Assembly (NCBI GenBank): GCA_963170165.1
Contig: CAUJGQ010000011.1
Location: forward strand, 62,001-126,000
Source: Chloroflexota bacterium
GTDB lineage: Bacteria > Chloroflexota > Dehalococcoidia > CAUJGQ01
Reading direction: 5' to 3'
DNA length: 64,000 nt
The notes beneath the pieces were generated by a model. That model did not search any database. It was not told the origin of the DNA and saw nothing but the letters and a program-made list of their open reading frames with translations. The first letter of the stretch is position 1. Each line of letters starts with the position of its first letter. The translations under genes and the position numbers were made by a program. This document shows positions 1 through 9,325 of the stretch, one piece after another.

Positions 1-610
1 GGTACAGCCGGTACCATGCGCGCACATCGCACTCCGTGTCTGCCTCGCGGACGCGCACACCCGCCCGCTCTGCTTTCCCTACCGCCCAGCGGATACGGGC
101 GTGATTGCGAGCGTTTCCTAGCCGCAACTGCTCCGGATGCGAAGGGAGTTCGAGGATGTACGTCTCCTCCCACGGCATCCACGCGCCGCCGAGGCCGCCC
201 GCGTTCGGTGCCCGGCCCGGGGCTGCTTTGAGCAGCAGTGTCACGCCGGCTGCCAGCCTCTCAGCAGCGCGTACCAGCGCCGCCGCCGCCTCAGCGTCGA
301 GCGCCACCGGCCCGCAAACAGGCGTATGTGGCAGTGACACCAGCCGCCGGCCAGTGAGGAGACCATGGGTGCGCACCAGCGGCAACACGCCGCGCACATT
401 CCCGGCAGCGTCCTCGCAAAGCAAACCAGCGGGCTGGTGGCCATAGCCCACCTGCAATACCGTCAGCCACAGCGGATGGTGATAGATCGTCGCCGCCGGT
501 GTCGCGGCGACGAACGCCTCCCAGCGCGCGCCGGCCACGGGATCAGTGGTGCGCACCCGCAGGGTTTGACCGGCCGCGGGTGGCACTGCATGCGACCACC
601 GCGCCGTCAT
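1..610 (-). CDS. FemAB/GNAT-like acyltransferase, N-terminal part (C-terminus beyond window edge)
   Basis: Manual translation of the minus strand from ATG at 610 is open to base 1 (MTARWSHAVPPAAGQTLRVRTTDPVAGARWEAFVAATPAATIYHHPLWLTVLQVGYGHQP...); not in the ORF track because no stop lies in the window; ATGA overlap with the upstream psd-like gene. Confidence 0.75.
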   Translation of the reverse strand, partial: MTARWSHAVPPAAGQTLRVRTTDPVAGARWEAFVAATPAATIYHHPLWLTVLQVGYGHQPAGLLCEDAAGNVRGVLPLVRTHGLLTGRRLVSLPHTPVCGPVALDAEAAAALVRAAERLAAGVTLLLKAAPGRAPNAGGLGGAWMPWEETYILELPSHPEQLRLGNARNHARIRWAVGKAERAGVRVREADTECDVRAWYRLY

Positions 611-1449
611 GGCGCCACTTCCAGAGCTTGACGGGCAGGTACCGGTGCGGAGCGGTAGCCTGCGATCACGGTCTCACCTGCCCGCACCCGCTGTCCGGGC
701 GCCACACGGATATCGATGTCCGGGCGCAGTGGCAACACCAGGTCCACCTGCGACCCCAGGCGGATGACCCCGACGCGCTGGCCGGACGTCACCCGTTCGC
801 CTTCCCGCACAAATCCTGCGATCTGGCGCACGAGCCGCGAGGCGATCTGGACCATTGCCACCTGGATCCCGTCACCGTTGATGACGGTCGTCGCACGTTC
901 ATTGATGAATGCCATCTCCGGCCGGCGCAGGGAACCGAACTGGCCGGGGAAGTGACGGCGCAGTGTCACCTCACCCGCAATCGGGGCCCGGTTGACGTGC
1001 ACATCCAGGAAGCTCATGGCAATGCCGATGACGATTGCATCTTCGCTGTCCAGCGACGTGCGCGTCAGCTCGGTGAGCGGGTAGTCGTGGCCATGCTTGG
1101 TCGACACCGGCAGCAGGCCGTGCTCGGAGCGCCGTACATAGCAGACTTCACCATCTGCCGGACTGATGATCAGGCCGTTGCCGGCGGGTGGCTGCCGCTC
1201 GGGATCGCGATAGAACCGCCAGGCAAGCAGCGCGACCGCCGCCAGCACCGCCAGCACCGCAACAGCCGCCGCGCGTACAGCCACGCCTCCCGGAAACGAA
1301 CCGGCGATAGGCGTCAGCACCAGGCCCGCCACTGCAGCGAGCACAGCGACCGAGATCGCCACCCGGCGCACACCCAACTGCCACTTCCAGGCCAGTGGCA
1401 GGGCGAAGGCCCATGCCAGCGCCAGCCCGACCAGCGTTGCCAGCAGCAT
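607..1449 (-). CDS. psd: Phosphatidylserine decarboxylase family protein (short form)
   Basis: FYRDPERQPPAGNGLIISPADGEV, DVHVNRAPIAGEV and C-terminal RLGSQVDLVLP (pyruvoyl LGS site) motifs; N-terminal TM segments. Confidence 0.85.
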   Translation of the reverse strand: MLLATLVGLALAWAFALPLAWKWQLGVRRVAISVAVLAAVAGLVLTPIAGSFPGGVAVRAAAVAVLAVLAAVALLAWRFYRDPERQPPAGNGLIISPADGEVCYVRRSEHGLLPVSTKHGHDYPLTELTRTSLDSEDAIVIGIAMSFLDVHVNRAPIAGEVTLRRHFPGQFGSLRRPEMAFINERATTVINGDGIQVAMVQIASRLVRQIAGFVREGERVTSGQRVGVIRLGSQVDLVLPLRPDIDIRVAPGQRVRAGETVIAGYRSAPVPARQALEVAP

Positions 1450-2670
1450 CTAGAACCCCCGTTTGGCCGCCAGATACGGCACCATGGCCAGCTCGGCCAG
1501 CCCCGGCAGCGGGTCATCACGCGAGAAGACCGACTCGGTATTGCAGCGCGCCAGCGAGCGCAGATAGGCCCGCAGTGACAGCCGTCGGTGGGTAATGTCG
1601 AGCAGCGCTGACGGCACATCCGTCACCATCCGCACCCAACGAACACCCGGCGCCGCGTGTACCGGCTCGACCGGCAAGCCAAGCTGGTCCTGGTACAGCA
1701 GCAGGGGGAAGTTCACCCCAGCGCTCACCCCGAGCGAGTGGTATCCCCAGGTGCGGGCATTGACGTCCAGCAGCTTATACCGGCCGTCGCGTGGATCACG
1801 CTTGTACTCAATCTCCACCAGCCCGTAGTACTCGACAGCGCGCAGGAAGCGCAGCGACAACGCCGCCACTTCCGGGGCAGCCACGGTCTCCACGTACGTG
1901 GAGGCACGGCCGAACTCATGCGGGTGCTGGCGGCGCCGGCGAGCGGTCATGCTGGCGAGGGCGTGACCGTTCTTGAAGAAGGCGCAATACGCGTACTGGG
2001 TGCGCCCGTCGCCCGGTATCAACTCCTGCACGAGCACCTCACCCGGCCCAACCAGGGCGCGGGCCTGGCTGTACCGATCGTGCAGCTCCTCGGGCGTATC
2101 CGCCCGCCAGGCTTTCGCCCGGGTGGCGTACAAGAAATGTTCTTTGATCGCCGGCTTGATGGCCACAGGCAAGGCAGGAATGATCTCAGCCAGTTCGTCG
2201 ATATGTTGGGGCTGCCACGTGCGTGGCACTGGAATGCCCAGTTCTGCCGCCAGCGCGTAAGTGTTCCGCTTGTCCCACGCCTGTTGCACCGTCTGCCACG
2301 GCGGCGCCGGCGTCCGGTACATGCCGGACAGCACATGACGATGGCGGGCGATAGCCGCGACCGTCTCGTCGCGCGTGGGAAACAGCACCCATCCCTGGAG
2401 CCCATACTGCCGGCCGGCGCGCAGCATCGCGTCAACCGTGCGCTGCTCGTCCCGCAGATCTGGCGTATGGATGGCGCGCGTCACAAACCGTGAATAGCGC
2501 GCAATGGAACGTTCGTCATCCAGCACCGCCACGGGGATACCGTGGCGTCCCAACGCACGGGCGATGCCAAGTCCTTGGTAATCGCCACCAATCACCAGCG
2601 CACCGGCTGGCAACGGTGGCAGGGCCCAGGCAGGCAAAGGTGCGACTGGGCGCTCGTGCAGGGCGGTCAT
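1450..2670 (-). CDS. ATP-grasp domain protein (carboxylate-amine ligase-like)
   Basis: N-terminal nucleotide-binding-like start GALVIGGDYQGLGIARALGRHGIPVAV; VAIKPAIKEHF; LVQELIPGDG; DVNARTWGYHSLG. Confidence 0.8.
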   Translation of the reverse strand: MTALHERPVAPLPAWALPPLPAGALVIGGDYQGLGIARALGRHGIPVAVLDDERSIARYSRFVTRAIHTPDLRDEQRTVDAMLRAGRQYGLQGWVLFPTRDETVAAIARHRHVLSGMYRTPAPPWQTVQQAWDKRNTYALAAELGIPVPRTWQPQHIDELAEIIPALPVAIKPAIKEHFLYATRAKAWRADTPEELHDRYSQARALVGPGEVLVQELIPGDGRTQYAYCAFFKNGHALASMTARRRRQHPHEFGRASTYVETVAAPEVAALSLRFLRAVEYYGLVEIEYKRDPRDGRYKLLDVNARTWGYHSLGVSAGVNFPLLLYQDQLGLPVEPVHAAPGVRWVRMVTDVPSALLDITHRRLSLRAYLRSLARCNTESVFSRDDPLPGLAELAMVPYLAAKRGF

Positions 2671-2703
2671 GCGGTCGCTCCCGGCGCGCGTCTGCGCGGC
2701 GCG

Positions 2704-3429
2704 CTAGCCTCCACCGCCGGCAAACAGCACCGCGGGGAGGGTGAGAATGATGAGCTTGAGGTCAGTGCGAAGGGAGGGGCGGCTAAGATACGTGACATCC
2801 ATGCGCACCATCTCATCGAAGGTGACGCGGCTGCGGCCGTACACCTGCCAATGGCCGGTGATGCCGGGCGGACCAGCCAGCCGCTCATGGTGCCAGGGCT
2901 GGTACTGCTCGACCTCGTAGGGCAGCGGTGGCCGCGGGCCCACCAGGCTCATCGTGCCCAAGAGCACGTTCAACAGCTGTGGCACCTCATCGAGGCTGGT
3001 CTTGCGCAGCAAACGGCCGGCGCGGGTAACCCGCGGGTCACCGTCCAGCTTGTAGACAGCGCGGCCGTTGTGCTCACCCGCGGCGCGGCCGTGTGCGATC
3101 AGTGCCGCTACGTACTCGCGGTGCACACGGTCGTCGTTATCCGTGTACATCGTCCGGAACTTGAAGCAGGTGAACGGGCGGCCACTCTGCCCGATGCGGG
3201 TCTGGCGAAACAGGACAGGGCCGTGTGAGTCCAGACGGATCCACAGCGCAATCAGCGCCCATATGGGCGCGACGAGCACCAGCAGGGGCACCGTGATCAC
3301 CAAGTCCAGCGCCCGCTTGGCGGCGCGATAGCCGCGCGGCGCACCGGCCTGCTGCGCTTCAGAGACAACCGCCGGTCGCTCTGGTCTGGTGGTGGGCTGG
3401 GGCACGCGATGCACGGCCATGTCAATCAC
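2704..3429 (-). CDS. Undecaprenyl-phosphate sugar-1-phosphate transferase (bacterial sugar transferase family)
   Basis: [90 protein letters not shown]. Confidence 0.93.
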   Translation of the reverse strand: MIDMAVHRVPQPTTRPERPAVVSEAQQAGAPRGYRAAKRALDLVITVPLLVLVAPIWALIALWIRLDSHGPVLFRQTRIGQSGRPFTCFKFRTMYTDNDDRVHREYVAALIAHGRAAGEHNGRAVYKLDGDPRVTRAGRLLRKTSLDEVPQLLNVLLGTMSLVGPRPPLPYEVEQYQPWHHERLAGPPGITGHWQVYGRSRVTFDEMVRMDVTYLSRPSLRTDLKLIILTLPAVLFAGGGG

Positions 3430-4549
3430 CGCCGCCGGTCAGCAGCATGCCGTTGCTCAGTCTCGCCGGGTGTGGGGTACGCGGCGCCAGCGCAGCCGGC
3501 CGTACGGAGGCGTCCTGGCCGCCGGCCGGGCTGTCGACATCCATCCACCGGCCCTGCTGGCGGCGCGAGGCATCGATGGCCTCCAGAATACGGACGACAT
3601 CGGCGCCGATGCGGCCCCCGCTCACCGGCGACGCCCCCGTGCGGATACAGCTCAGGAAGTGCTCCACCTCCCGCCGCAGCGGCTCCACTGGATCGACGAA
3701 CGGCGTAACGACGTCACCATCGTGATACTCAAAGGCCGGACCTCCGTCCCCTTCGAGCTCACGCAGCGCCACCCGCCGGTCATAAATGTGAAGCTTCTGC
3801 TCGGCCGTATCGTCGAACACAGCCATCCTGCGATTGCCGACCACTGTCACCCGCCGCACTTTGCACGGGTCCAGCCAGCTCAGCCGTACATGAGCGGTAA
3901 CATTGCCGGGGAAGCGCAGGCTGAGATGGGCGAGGTCGTCCACGCCGTCCAGCACGTGCGCTCCACCGTGAGCGCTCACACTCAGCGGCCGGGCATCGAG
4001 GATGTGGAGCAGGATGGAGATGTCGTGGGGCGCCAGGTCCCAGATGACGTTTATGTCCCGCTGGAACAGGCCGAGGTTGAGCCGCGCGGCGTCGATGTAG
4101 TAGACGTGCCCCAGCTCGCCGGAATGCACGAGGCGGCGGAGCTCGTCCACCGCCGGGTTGTACTGGAATGTGTGGCCGACCATGAGCACACGGCGGGCCA
4201 CATCGGCCGCCTCCACCAGCATGTCCGCTTCCTCGGCCGAAGCGGTCAGCGGCTTTTCCACCAGAACGTGCTTCTGTTGCAGCAACGCCGCCATCGCCAG
4301 CCGGTAATGGGTACGGATGGGGGTGGCGATGACCACCGCGTCGATGTCGGGATCCGCGAGGATCCGCCGGAAGTCCGTGGTGCAGTGGACACTCGGATAC
4401 GGCCGGCCCACCGTATCCAAGCGCTCCTCGGACAAGTCACACAGCGCTGCCAATGTAACGCCAGGGATCTCCGCCAGGTTGCGCACCAGTTTGGGGCCCC
4501 AGTATCCCAGCCCGATGACGCCCACGCGGAGCGGCTGTGCTGCACTCAT
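3422..4549 (-). CDS. Gfo/Idh/MocA family oxidoreductase
   Basis: LRVGVIGLGYWGPKLVRNLAEIPGV...; EKPLTASAEEADML; likely start MSAAQPLRV at 4549 (track ORF extends to 4636). Confidence 0.92.
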   Translation of the reverse strand: MSAAQPLRVGVIGLGYWGPKLVRNLAEIPGVTLAALCDLSEERLDTVGRPYPSVHCTTDFRRILADPDIDAVVIATPIRTHYRLAMAALLQQKHVLVEKPLTASAEEADMLVEAADVARRVLMVGHTFQYNPAVDELRRLVHSGELGHVYYIDAARLNLGLFQRDINVIWDLAPHDISILLHILDARPLSVSAHGGAHVLDGVDDLAHLSLRFPGNVTAHVRLSWLDPCKVRRVTVVGNRRMAVFDDTAEQKLHIYDRRVALRELEGDGGPAFEYHDGDVVTPFVDPVEPLRREVEHFLSCIRTGASPVSGGRIGADVVRILEAIDASRRQQGRWMDVDSPAGGQDASVRPAALAPRTPHPARLSNGMLLTGGGD

Positions 4550-4806
4550 GCCGATGACCTCGCTCTCTGGCAGTGAACGCGTTACGGGGAGCCATGCACG
4601 CACGGGTACTGCCGCCGCGTCTCCGGAAGGCGGCAATCAGCGACGTCCACTCCCATCCGGCCGGTCCGCTGGGGCTACGGTCCTTCGCCGTTCGGGTTCA
4701 CGTGGCGCCCTGCATGAAGGTACGGGGCCGCTGTTGAAAGGCCGTTGAGGGGCTGTCACACGGCCGTCCGGCACGTACGTCCGGACGACCTAGCGCATGG
4801 CAGCGC

Positions 4807-5586
4807 TCAAAACCCCGGGCGTAGCCATGGTTTGGCAATGTGGTGCCCGCGCACGCGCTGGATGTAGTCGCGCGCGCCGTCGTCGTACCAGTCGCCGGAG
4901 AACCAGGCGCCGATACAGCCCCATTCATCCCCGCGCTGGTAGCCGCCCCGCTTGCTGGGGCCATTCAGCCATGAGAAGTTGCCGTCATAGCAGGCGCGCC
5001 GCCAGGCCAGGGCGTAATCGACATTGAATGCCGTACTGTCGCGGGCCAGCGGGAACGTGCCGGGGTGGGCTGTCCGCTTCACCTGCATGATCCCGAAACT
5101 CAGACCACCATCACCCACCATTGCCTGCCGCCAAGAGCTTTCCTGCACCGCTACGGCCCTCACGGTGTCCTCGTCGAACCCCCATTTGCAGGCAGCCCAC
5201 CGCAGGATCTCGTCTGTCGTACCGGAGAACGCCCCCGTCACCCGCGCCGCGTCCACTCCCGGTACGCCGCCGCCGAGGAGGGGGACGCCGGGGGTCGCGT
5301 TGGCCACGATGTTCGCTGGTCGAGGCTCCCACGAGGAGCGCTGCAGCATGGCCGTGCATTGTTCCTCCGCCGGTAACGTCGAGCCCGGTGGCAGCGTCGC
5401 GAAGCGGACAGCTGGTGGCCCTTGCTCTTGTTGATTGACGACCTCCACGGCAGGTGGCAGCTGCGCTTCCACCACGTCCCCATCGCCGGCCGGGCGCCAC
5501 GCCAACCCTGCAACGAGCACCGTGCCGGCGCCGGCCAGTCCCGCCACAGCGGTTAAGATCCATCGCTGTCGTTTCGCACGGCTCAT
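4807..5586 (-). CDS. Secreted transglycosylase-like protein
   Basis: N-terminal TM/signal; ESSWRQ...LSFGIMQVKRTAHPG resembles SLT lysozyme-like core; clear paralog of the C-terminus of 22374-24692. Confidence 0.65.
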   Translation of the reverse strand: MSRAKRQRWILTAVAGLAGAGTVLVAGLAWRPAGDGDVVEAQLPPAVEVVNQQEQGPPAVRFATLPPGSTLPAEEQCTAMLQRSSWEPRPANIVANATPGVPLLGGGVPGVDAARVTGAFSGTTDEILRWAACKWGFDEDTVRAVAVQESSWRQAMVGDGGLSFGIMQVKRTAHPGTFPLARDSTAFNVDYALAWRRACYDGNFSWLNGPSKRGGYQRGDEWGCIGAWFSGDWYDDGARDYIQRVRGHHIAKPWLRPGF

Positions 5587-5784
5587 AGCTAGCCTCCTGG
5601 CGGCACGCTGCGCTCCATGCTAGGCCGCTGGCGCCGCGTGACGTCCTACCTCTGAGGTATTGTTGGGAGCCCGTGCCAGCACACGTGGCCACGACCGCCG
5701 CTCAACGGCATCACCACAGCCGCCCGCTACGCTGCCGGAAGCGCTCACCGCGCTGTCACCAGTCATCACCCGGAGCCGGCCGCC

Positions 5785-6981
5785 ATGACGACGACCGAGT
5801 TCGCACCGCCATCGACCAGCCCGCGCCTGCATGTCCGTCAGGTTCGCGGCCTCGCCGCAGTGACGGAGCTGGCGGAGGAATGGCAGGCGCTGGCCGATGC
5901 CGATCCGCTGGCGACTGTGTTCCAGACTCCGGCCTGGGTGCTGAGCTGGTGGGAACACCTGGCACAGGGCGAGCAGCCGGAGCTCAGCACCGTCTGGGAT
6001 GAGGCTGGCCGGCTGGTGGCGGTGGCGCCCATCGCGCGCTCGCGCCGGGCAGGGCTGCGACGGCTGACCCTGCTGGGGCAGGGCGGCAGCCTGACCGAAT
6101 ACGTCGATGTCGTGGCGCGGCCTGAGACCGCGGCGGCGGCGGTGCCGGCACTGCTGGCAGATTGGCACTCTGGCCCGCCCTGGGACCTGCTGACGGCGCC
6201 CAATATCCCGGCGGACCAACCATTGGGGCTGGCCATGCTCGAGCTGGCAGGCGCGGCCGGCCGGCGGACGGTGATCGAGCGGCACGAGCGCATGTACCGG
6301 CCACTGCCCGACTCGTGGGCGGCGTTCTTGGCCAGCCTGGGGCGCAATCAACGCAAGCACCTGAAGAAGTTCGCCAACCGCCTCAGCCGGGAGGAACATA
6401 CGGTCCGTTTCACTGTCCTGGAGGAACCGGCCGAGCTGGACCGAGCCCTTGATCGGTTCTTCGCGTTGCACCGGCTGCGTGCTCAGGCGGATCTCGGCGT
6501 CCCGCACCGGGACAGGTTTGACACTCCTGCGCGCCGGGCCTTTCTGCGGGCGGTGGCCGGACGCCTGGCGGCGCGCGGACGGCTGTTGCCATGCTTTCTG
6601 GAGATCGATGGTAACCTGGTGGCGGTGCAGCTGTGCTTCGTACACGGGCGCACGCTGTATCCGTTTCACTCCGGCTATGACCCCGCCTGGGCTTGGCATG
6701 GCGTCATGCTGACGCTGTTCGCCCGCTGTATCGAGCTCGGCATCGACCGCGGCATGACCGCGCTCGATCTTGGGCTGGGCCGCAATCAGGAGAAGGAACG
6801 CTGGGGTGGTGCGGCCCGCCCGGTCATCAGTCTCAGCCTGGGCAGCGCCGGAGCGCGTGGCCACGCCGGGATCAGGCTCTACCGCCTGGCTCGGGCATGG
6901 CAACAGCGCCGGACTCCGGCTCATGGCCGGCCTGCCGCCGGCGAAGTCGAAGTCAACGGCGACGGCGACGGCGAGGATTGA
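5785..6981 (+). CDS. FemAB/BcsL(CelD)-type GNAT acyltransferase
   Basis: FQTPAWVLSWWEHL, NQRKHLKKFANRL, FFALHRLRAQ, LYPFHSGYDPAWAWHGVMLTLFARCIELGI. Confidence 0.85.
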   Translation: MTTTEFAPPSTSPRLHVRQVRGLAAVTELAEEWQALADADPLATVFQTPAWVLSWWEHLAQGEQPELSTVWDEAGRLVAVAPIARSRRAGLRRLTLLGQGGSLTEYVDVVARPETAAAAVPALLADWHSGPPWDLLTAPNIPADQPLGLAMLELAGAAGRRTVIERHERMYRPLPDSWAAFLASLGRNQRKHLKKFANRLSREEHTVRFTVLEEPAELDRALDRFFALHRLRAQADLGVPHRDRFDTPARRAFLRAVAGRLAARGRLLPCFLEIDGNLVAVQLCFVHGRTLYPFHSGYDPAWAWHGVMLTLFARCIELGIDRGMTALDLGLGRNQEKERWGGAARPVISLSLGSAGARGHAGIRLYRLARAWQQRRTPAHGRPAAGEVEVNGDGDGED

Positions 6982-8066
6982 GCGGCCAGGTGCAGGTCAA
7001 TCGCCGCAATCACCCGCGCCACCGTGATTTCGCCCATTACGCCCGCGCCGATGCAGGGCGGGTTCACGCAGCCGCGCTCCCGCTTAAGCTTGGCGAGGCG
7101 GCAATCGCCGTACCAGCGGTGCGAGCCGTCATCGCGCGCCACCACCGGCAGCGCCAGGCCGTCCCCGGCCAGCCGTCCCCACGGTGATGCTTCGAAGTCG
7201 TAGTAGAGCGCATTCAGCGTGACCGCCGGCACGCCGACCGACACCGCCAGCGCAATCGGCCCGCTTTCCACTCCGATGACCAGCGCCATCGCCGACAGCA
7301 GCGCCGCCAGCTCTGCCGGGTCCGTCTCGCCACAGGCGACTGCGGGCGGATAGCGGCAGCCGGCCGCGATCTGTTCGGCGAAATGACGCTCACCGGCAAC
7401 GCCGGTAATGACCACACGGGCGTTGCGGCGCGTCGAAAGATCATCGATCACGTCCGACCAGCGCGACGCCCCCCACATCTGGCAACCCCAGTCTGATCCA
7501 GGGTGCACCGCCACCAGTGGCCCATCGCCCGCTGGTAGGAGCCGCGCCAGCAGCGCCGCTGCCCGCTCCCGCGCCGCGTGACCGGGGGTGAGGGAAAGTC
7601 GCGGGTCATCCGCCACCACGCCCAGCGCCCGAACCACGCGCAGATTGGCCTCACGCGGCGTCTCACCCTCGGGATGGGGGACGCGCACCGTCAGCATCCA
7701 TCCCGTGCGGCGATGATCGAACCCGGCACGTACCCGGGCGCCGGAGAGAAAGGCAAGCGCGTTCGCGCCTCCACCGGCCTGAAGGACGAGCACCACGTCA
7801 AACCGCCGCCACAGCCGCGGCAACAGGGCCGCCGTGGCCGCCAGTTGCTGCCACTTCCCGATCACGCCGCGGGAACGGTCGCGAACGGTGAGCACCTGGG
7901 CGACCTCCGGTTGCCCTTCCCACAGGCCGGCCAGCGGCGCAAACGTGAGCACGGTGATCGGTGCCCGCGGATACCGCTCTCGCAGCGCCCGCAGCACCGG
8001 CGTCGCCGTGAGCGCATCAGCGATATGGCCGAGCGCCGTCACCAGAATGCGCGGTTGTGGCATCAC
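6921..8066 (-). CDS. Glycosyltransferase family 9 (heptosyltransferase-like)
   Basis: ILVTALGHIADALTATPVLRALRERYPRAPITVLTF; VAVHPGSDWGCQMW; GVESGPIALAVSVGVPAVTL. Confidence 0.85.
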   Translation of the reverse strand: MMPQPRILVTALGHIADALTATPVLRALRERYPRAPITVLTFAPLAGLWEGQPEVAQVLTVRDRSRGVIGKWQQLAATAALLPRLWRRFDVVLVLQAGGGANALAFLSGARVRAGFDHRRTGWMLTVRVPHPEGETPREANLRVVRALGVVADDPRLSLTPGHAARERAAALLARLLPAGDGPLVAVHPGSDWGCQMWGASRWSDVIDDLSTRRNARVVITGVAGERHFAEQIAAGCRYPPAVACGETDPAELAALLSAMALVIGVESGPIALAVSVGVPAVTLNALYYDFEASPWGRLAGDGLALPVVARDDGSHRWYGDCRLAKLKRERGCVNPPCIGAGVMGEITVARVIAAIDLHLAAQSSPSPSPLTSTSPAAGRP

Positions 8067-8089
8067 GTGCCTCCTGCCGGCAGCGCAGG

Positions 8090-9325
8090 TCAGACCGCAG
8101 CCGCGGCGGCGTTGCCCACCGGCGGCGCCAGCAAGAGCTCGTAGAAGCTCTCCAAACGGCGGGCCACCGACGGCCAGGCGTACTGGTTTTCCACCAGCCG
8201 GCGGCCGTGGTGGCCCAGCGCTGCACCCGTAGCCGGGGTATCGAGCAGGCGCAGCACGGCCGCCGCGAACGTCTCTGCTGTATCCGCCAGCTGCAGGTGC
8301 TCACCGCTGACCACGTCGATCCCCTCGCTGCCGATGCTGGTAGAGACCATCGGCGCAGCCATCGCCAGCCCCTCCAGTACCTTCAGCCGGGTACCGCTGC
8401 CAAAGCGCAACGGCACGACTACGGCGCCGGCGCGCGCCAGGTACGGGCGTACATCGGGAACCCGACCCGTCACCTCTACCGCCTGGCCGGCCAGCCGCTG
8501 GACCTCGGCCTGTGGGTCCGCGCCCACGATGGTGAAGTGCGCCCGTGGCCGGCGCTCCCGAATCAGGGGCAGGATCTCCCGCACGAAGTAGGTCACGGCA
8601 TCCACGTTGGGCCGGTAGCTCATCAACCCGGAGAAGACGATCTGATCACTGTCCCGTTCACCGGCTGTGGGGGCGAAGTAGGTGATATCGACGCCGTTCG
8701 GCGCCTCGACCAGGGGCTTGCCCGGCAGCTCGCGCGCCAGGATGTCGCGTTCTCGAGCGGAGGTAAGCACGATGCCATCGGCGCGCTCCCACGCCCGCCG
8801 CTCCTCACGCCGGAACTTGAGATACTCCACCAGGTTGAACAGCCGCCGGGCCGGCTCCCGCTCCTCGCGAAACGTACGCGCGAAGATCTCATACTCGATG
8901 TTGTGCTCGTCCAGCACGAGCGGCGCGCCCGTGTGAAAGTCGAAGATGCCAAGCATCGACGACTCAATCTGCACGATGTCGTGCGGCCGTGCTGCCAGCG
9001 CCGCATCGATGGCGTGCTGCATGCCAGCAGAGTGCAGCCGGCCGGACTGGTAGGAGCGCCGCCACAGCAGCGACTGGGCCTGTGCCCGCCGCTTCTTCGC
9101 GAACAGCGGACGCGAGCGGGGCACGACGTCCACGCCAGCTAGCACACCGCGTAGCTCCTCCACATCAGCCGCTTCCTCGGGCCTGGCATAGGTGAGCAAC
9201 GTCACATCGTGCCGCCGAGCTAGCTCGCGCATGACATGGAACACGCGGGTGCGAAACCCAGAGATGGGTGGATATGGCAACCACGGAGTCACGAACAACA
9301 GGCTCAGCCGGTCACGCCGGTGCAT
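8090..9325 (-). CDS. Glycosyltransferase family 4/group 1
   Basis: LSLLFVTPWLPYPPISGFRTRVFHVMRELARRHDVTLLTY; GTRLKVLEGLAMAAPMVST. Confidence 0.9.
   Translation of the reverse strand: MHRRDRLSLLFVTPWLPYPPISGFRTRVFHVMRELARRHDVTLLTYARPEEAADVEELRGVLAGVDVVPRSRPLFAKKRRAQAQSLLWRRSYQSGRLHSAGMQHAIDAALAARPHDIVQIESSMLGIFDFHTGAPLVLDEHNIEYEIFARTFREEREPARRLFNLVEYLKFRREERRAWERADGIVLTSARERDILARELPGKPLVEAPNGVDITYFAPTAGERDSDQIVFSGLMSYRPNVDAVTYFVREILPLIRERRPRAHFTIVGADPQAEVQRLAGQAVEVTGRVPDVRPYLARAGAVVVPLRFGSGTRLKVLEGLAMAAPMVSTSIGSEGIDVVSGEHLQLADTAETFAAAVLRLLDTPATGAALGHHGRRLVENQYAWPSVARRLESFYELLLAPPVGNAAAAAV

Noticed and set aside
499-1578. 359-aa plus-strand ORF
   Set aside because: Antisense to psd and ATP-grasp genes that carry clear family motifs; high-GC shadow ORF.
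3389-4576. 395-aa plus-strand ORF
   Set aside because: Antisense to the Gfo/Idh/MocA gene; no recognisable motifs.
5620-6924. 434-aa minus-strand ORF
   Set aside because: Antisense to the FemAB/BcsL-like gene; Arg/Gln/His/Pro-rich shadow composition.
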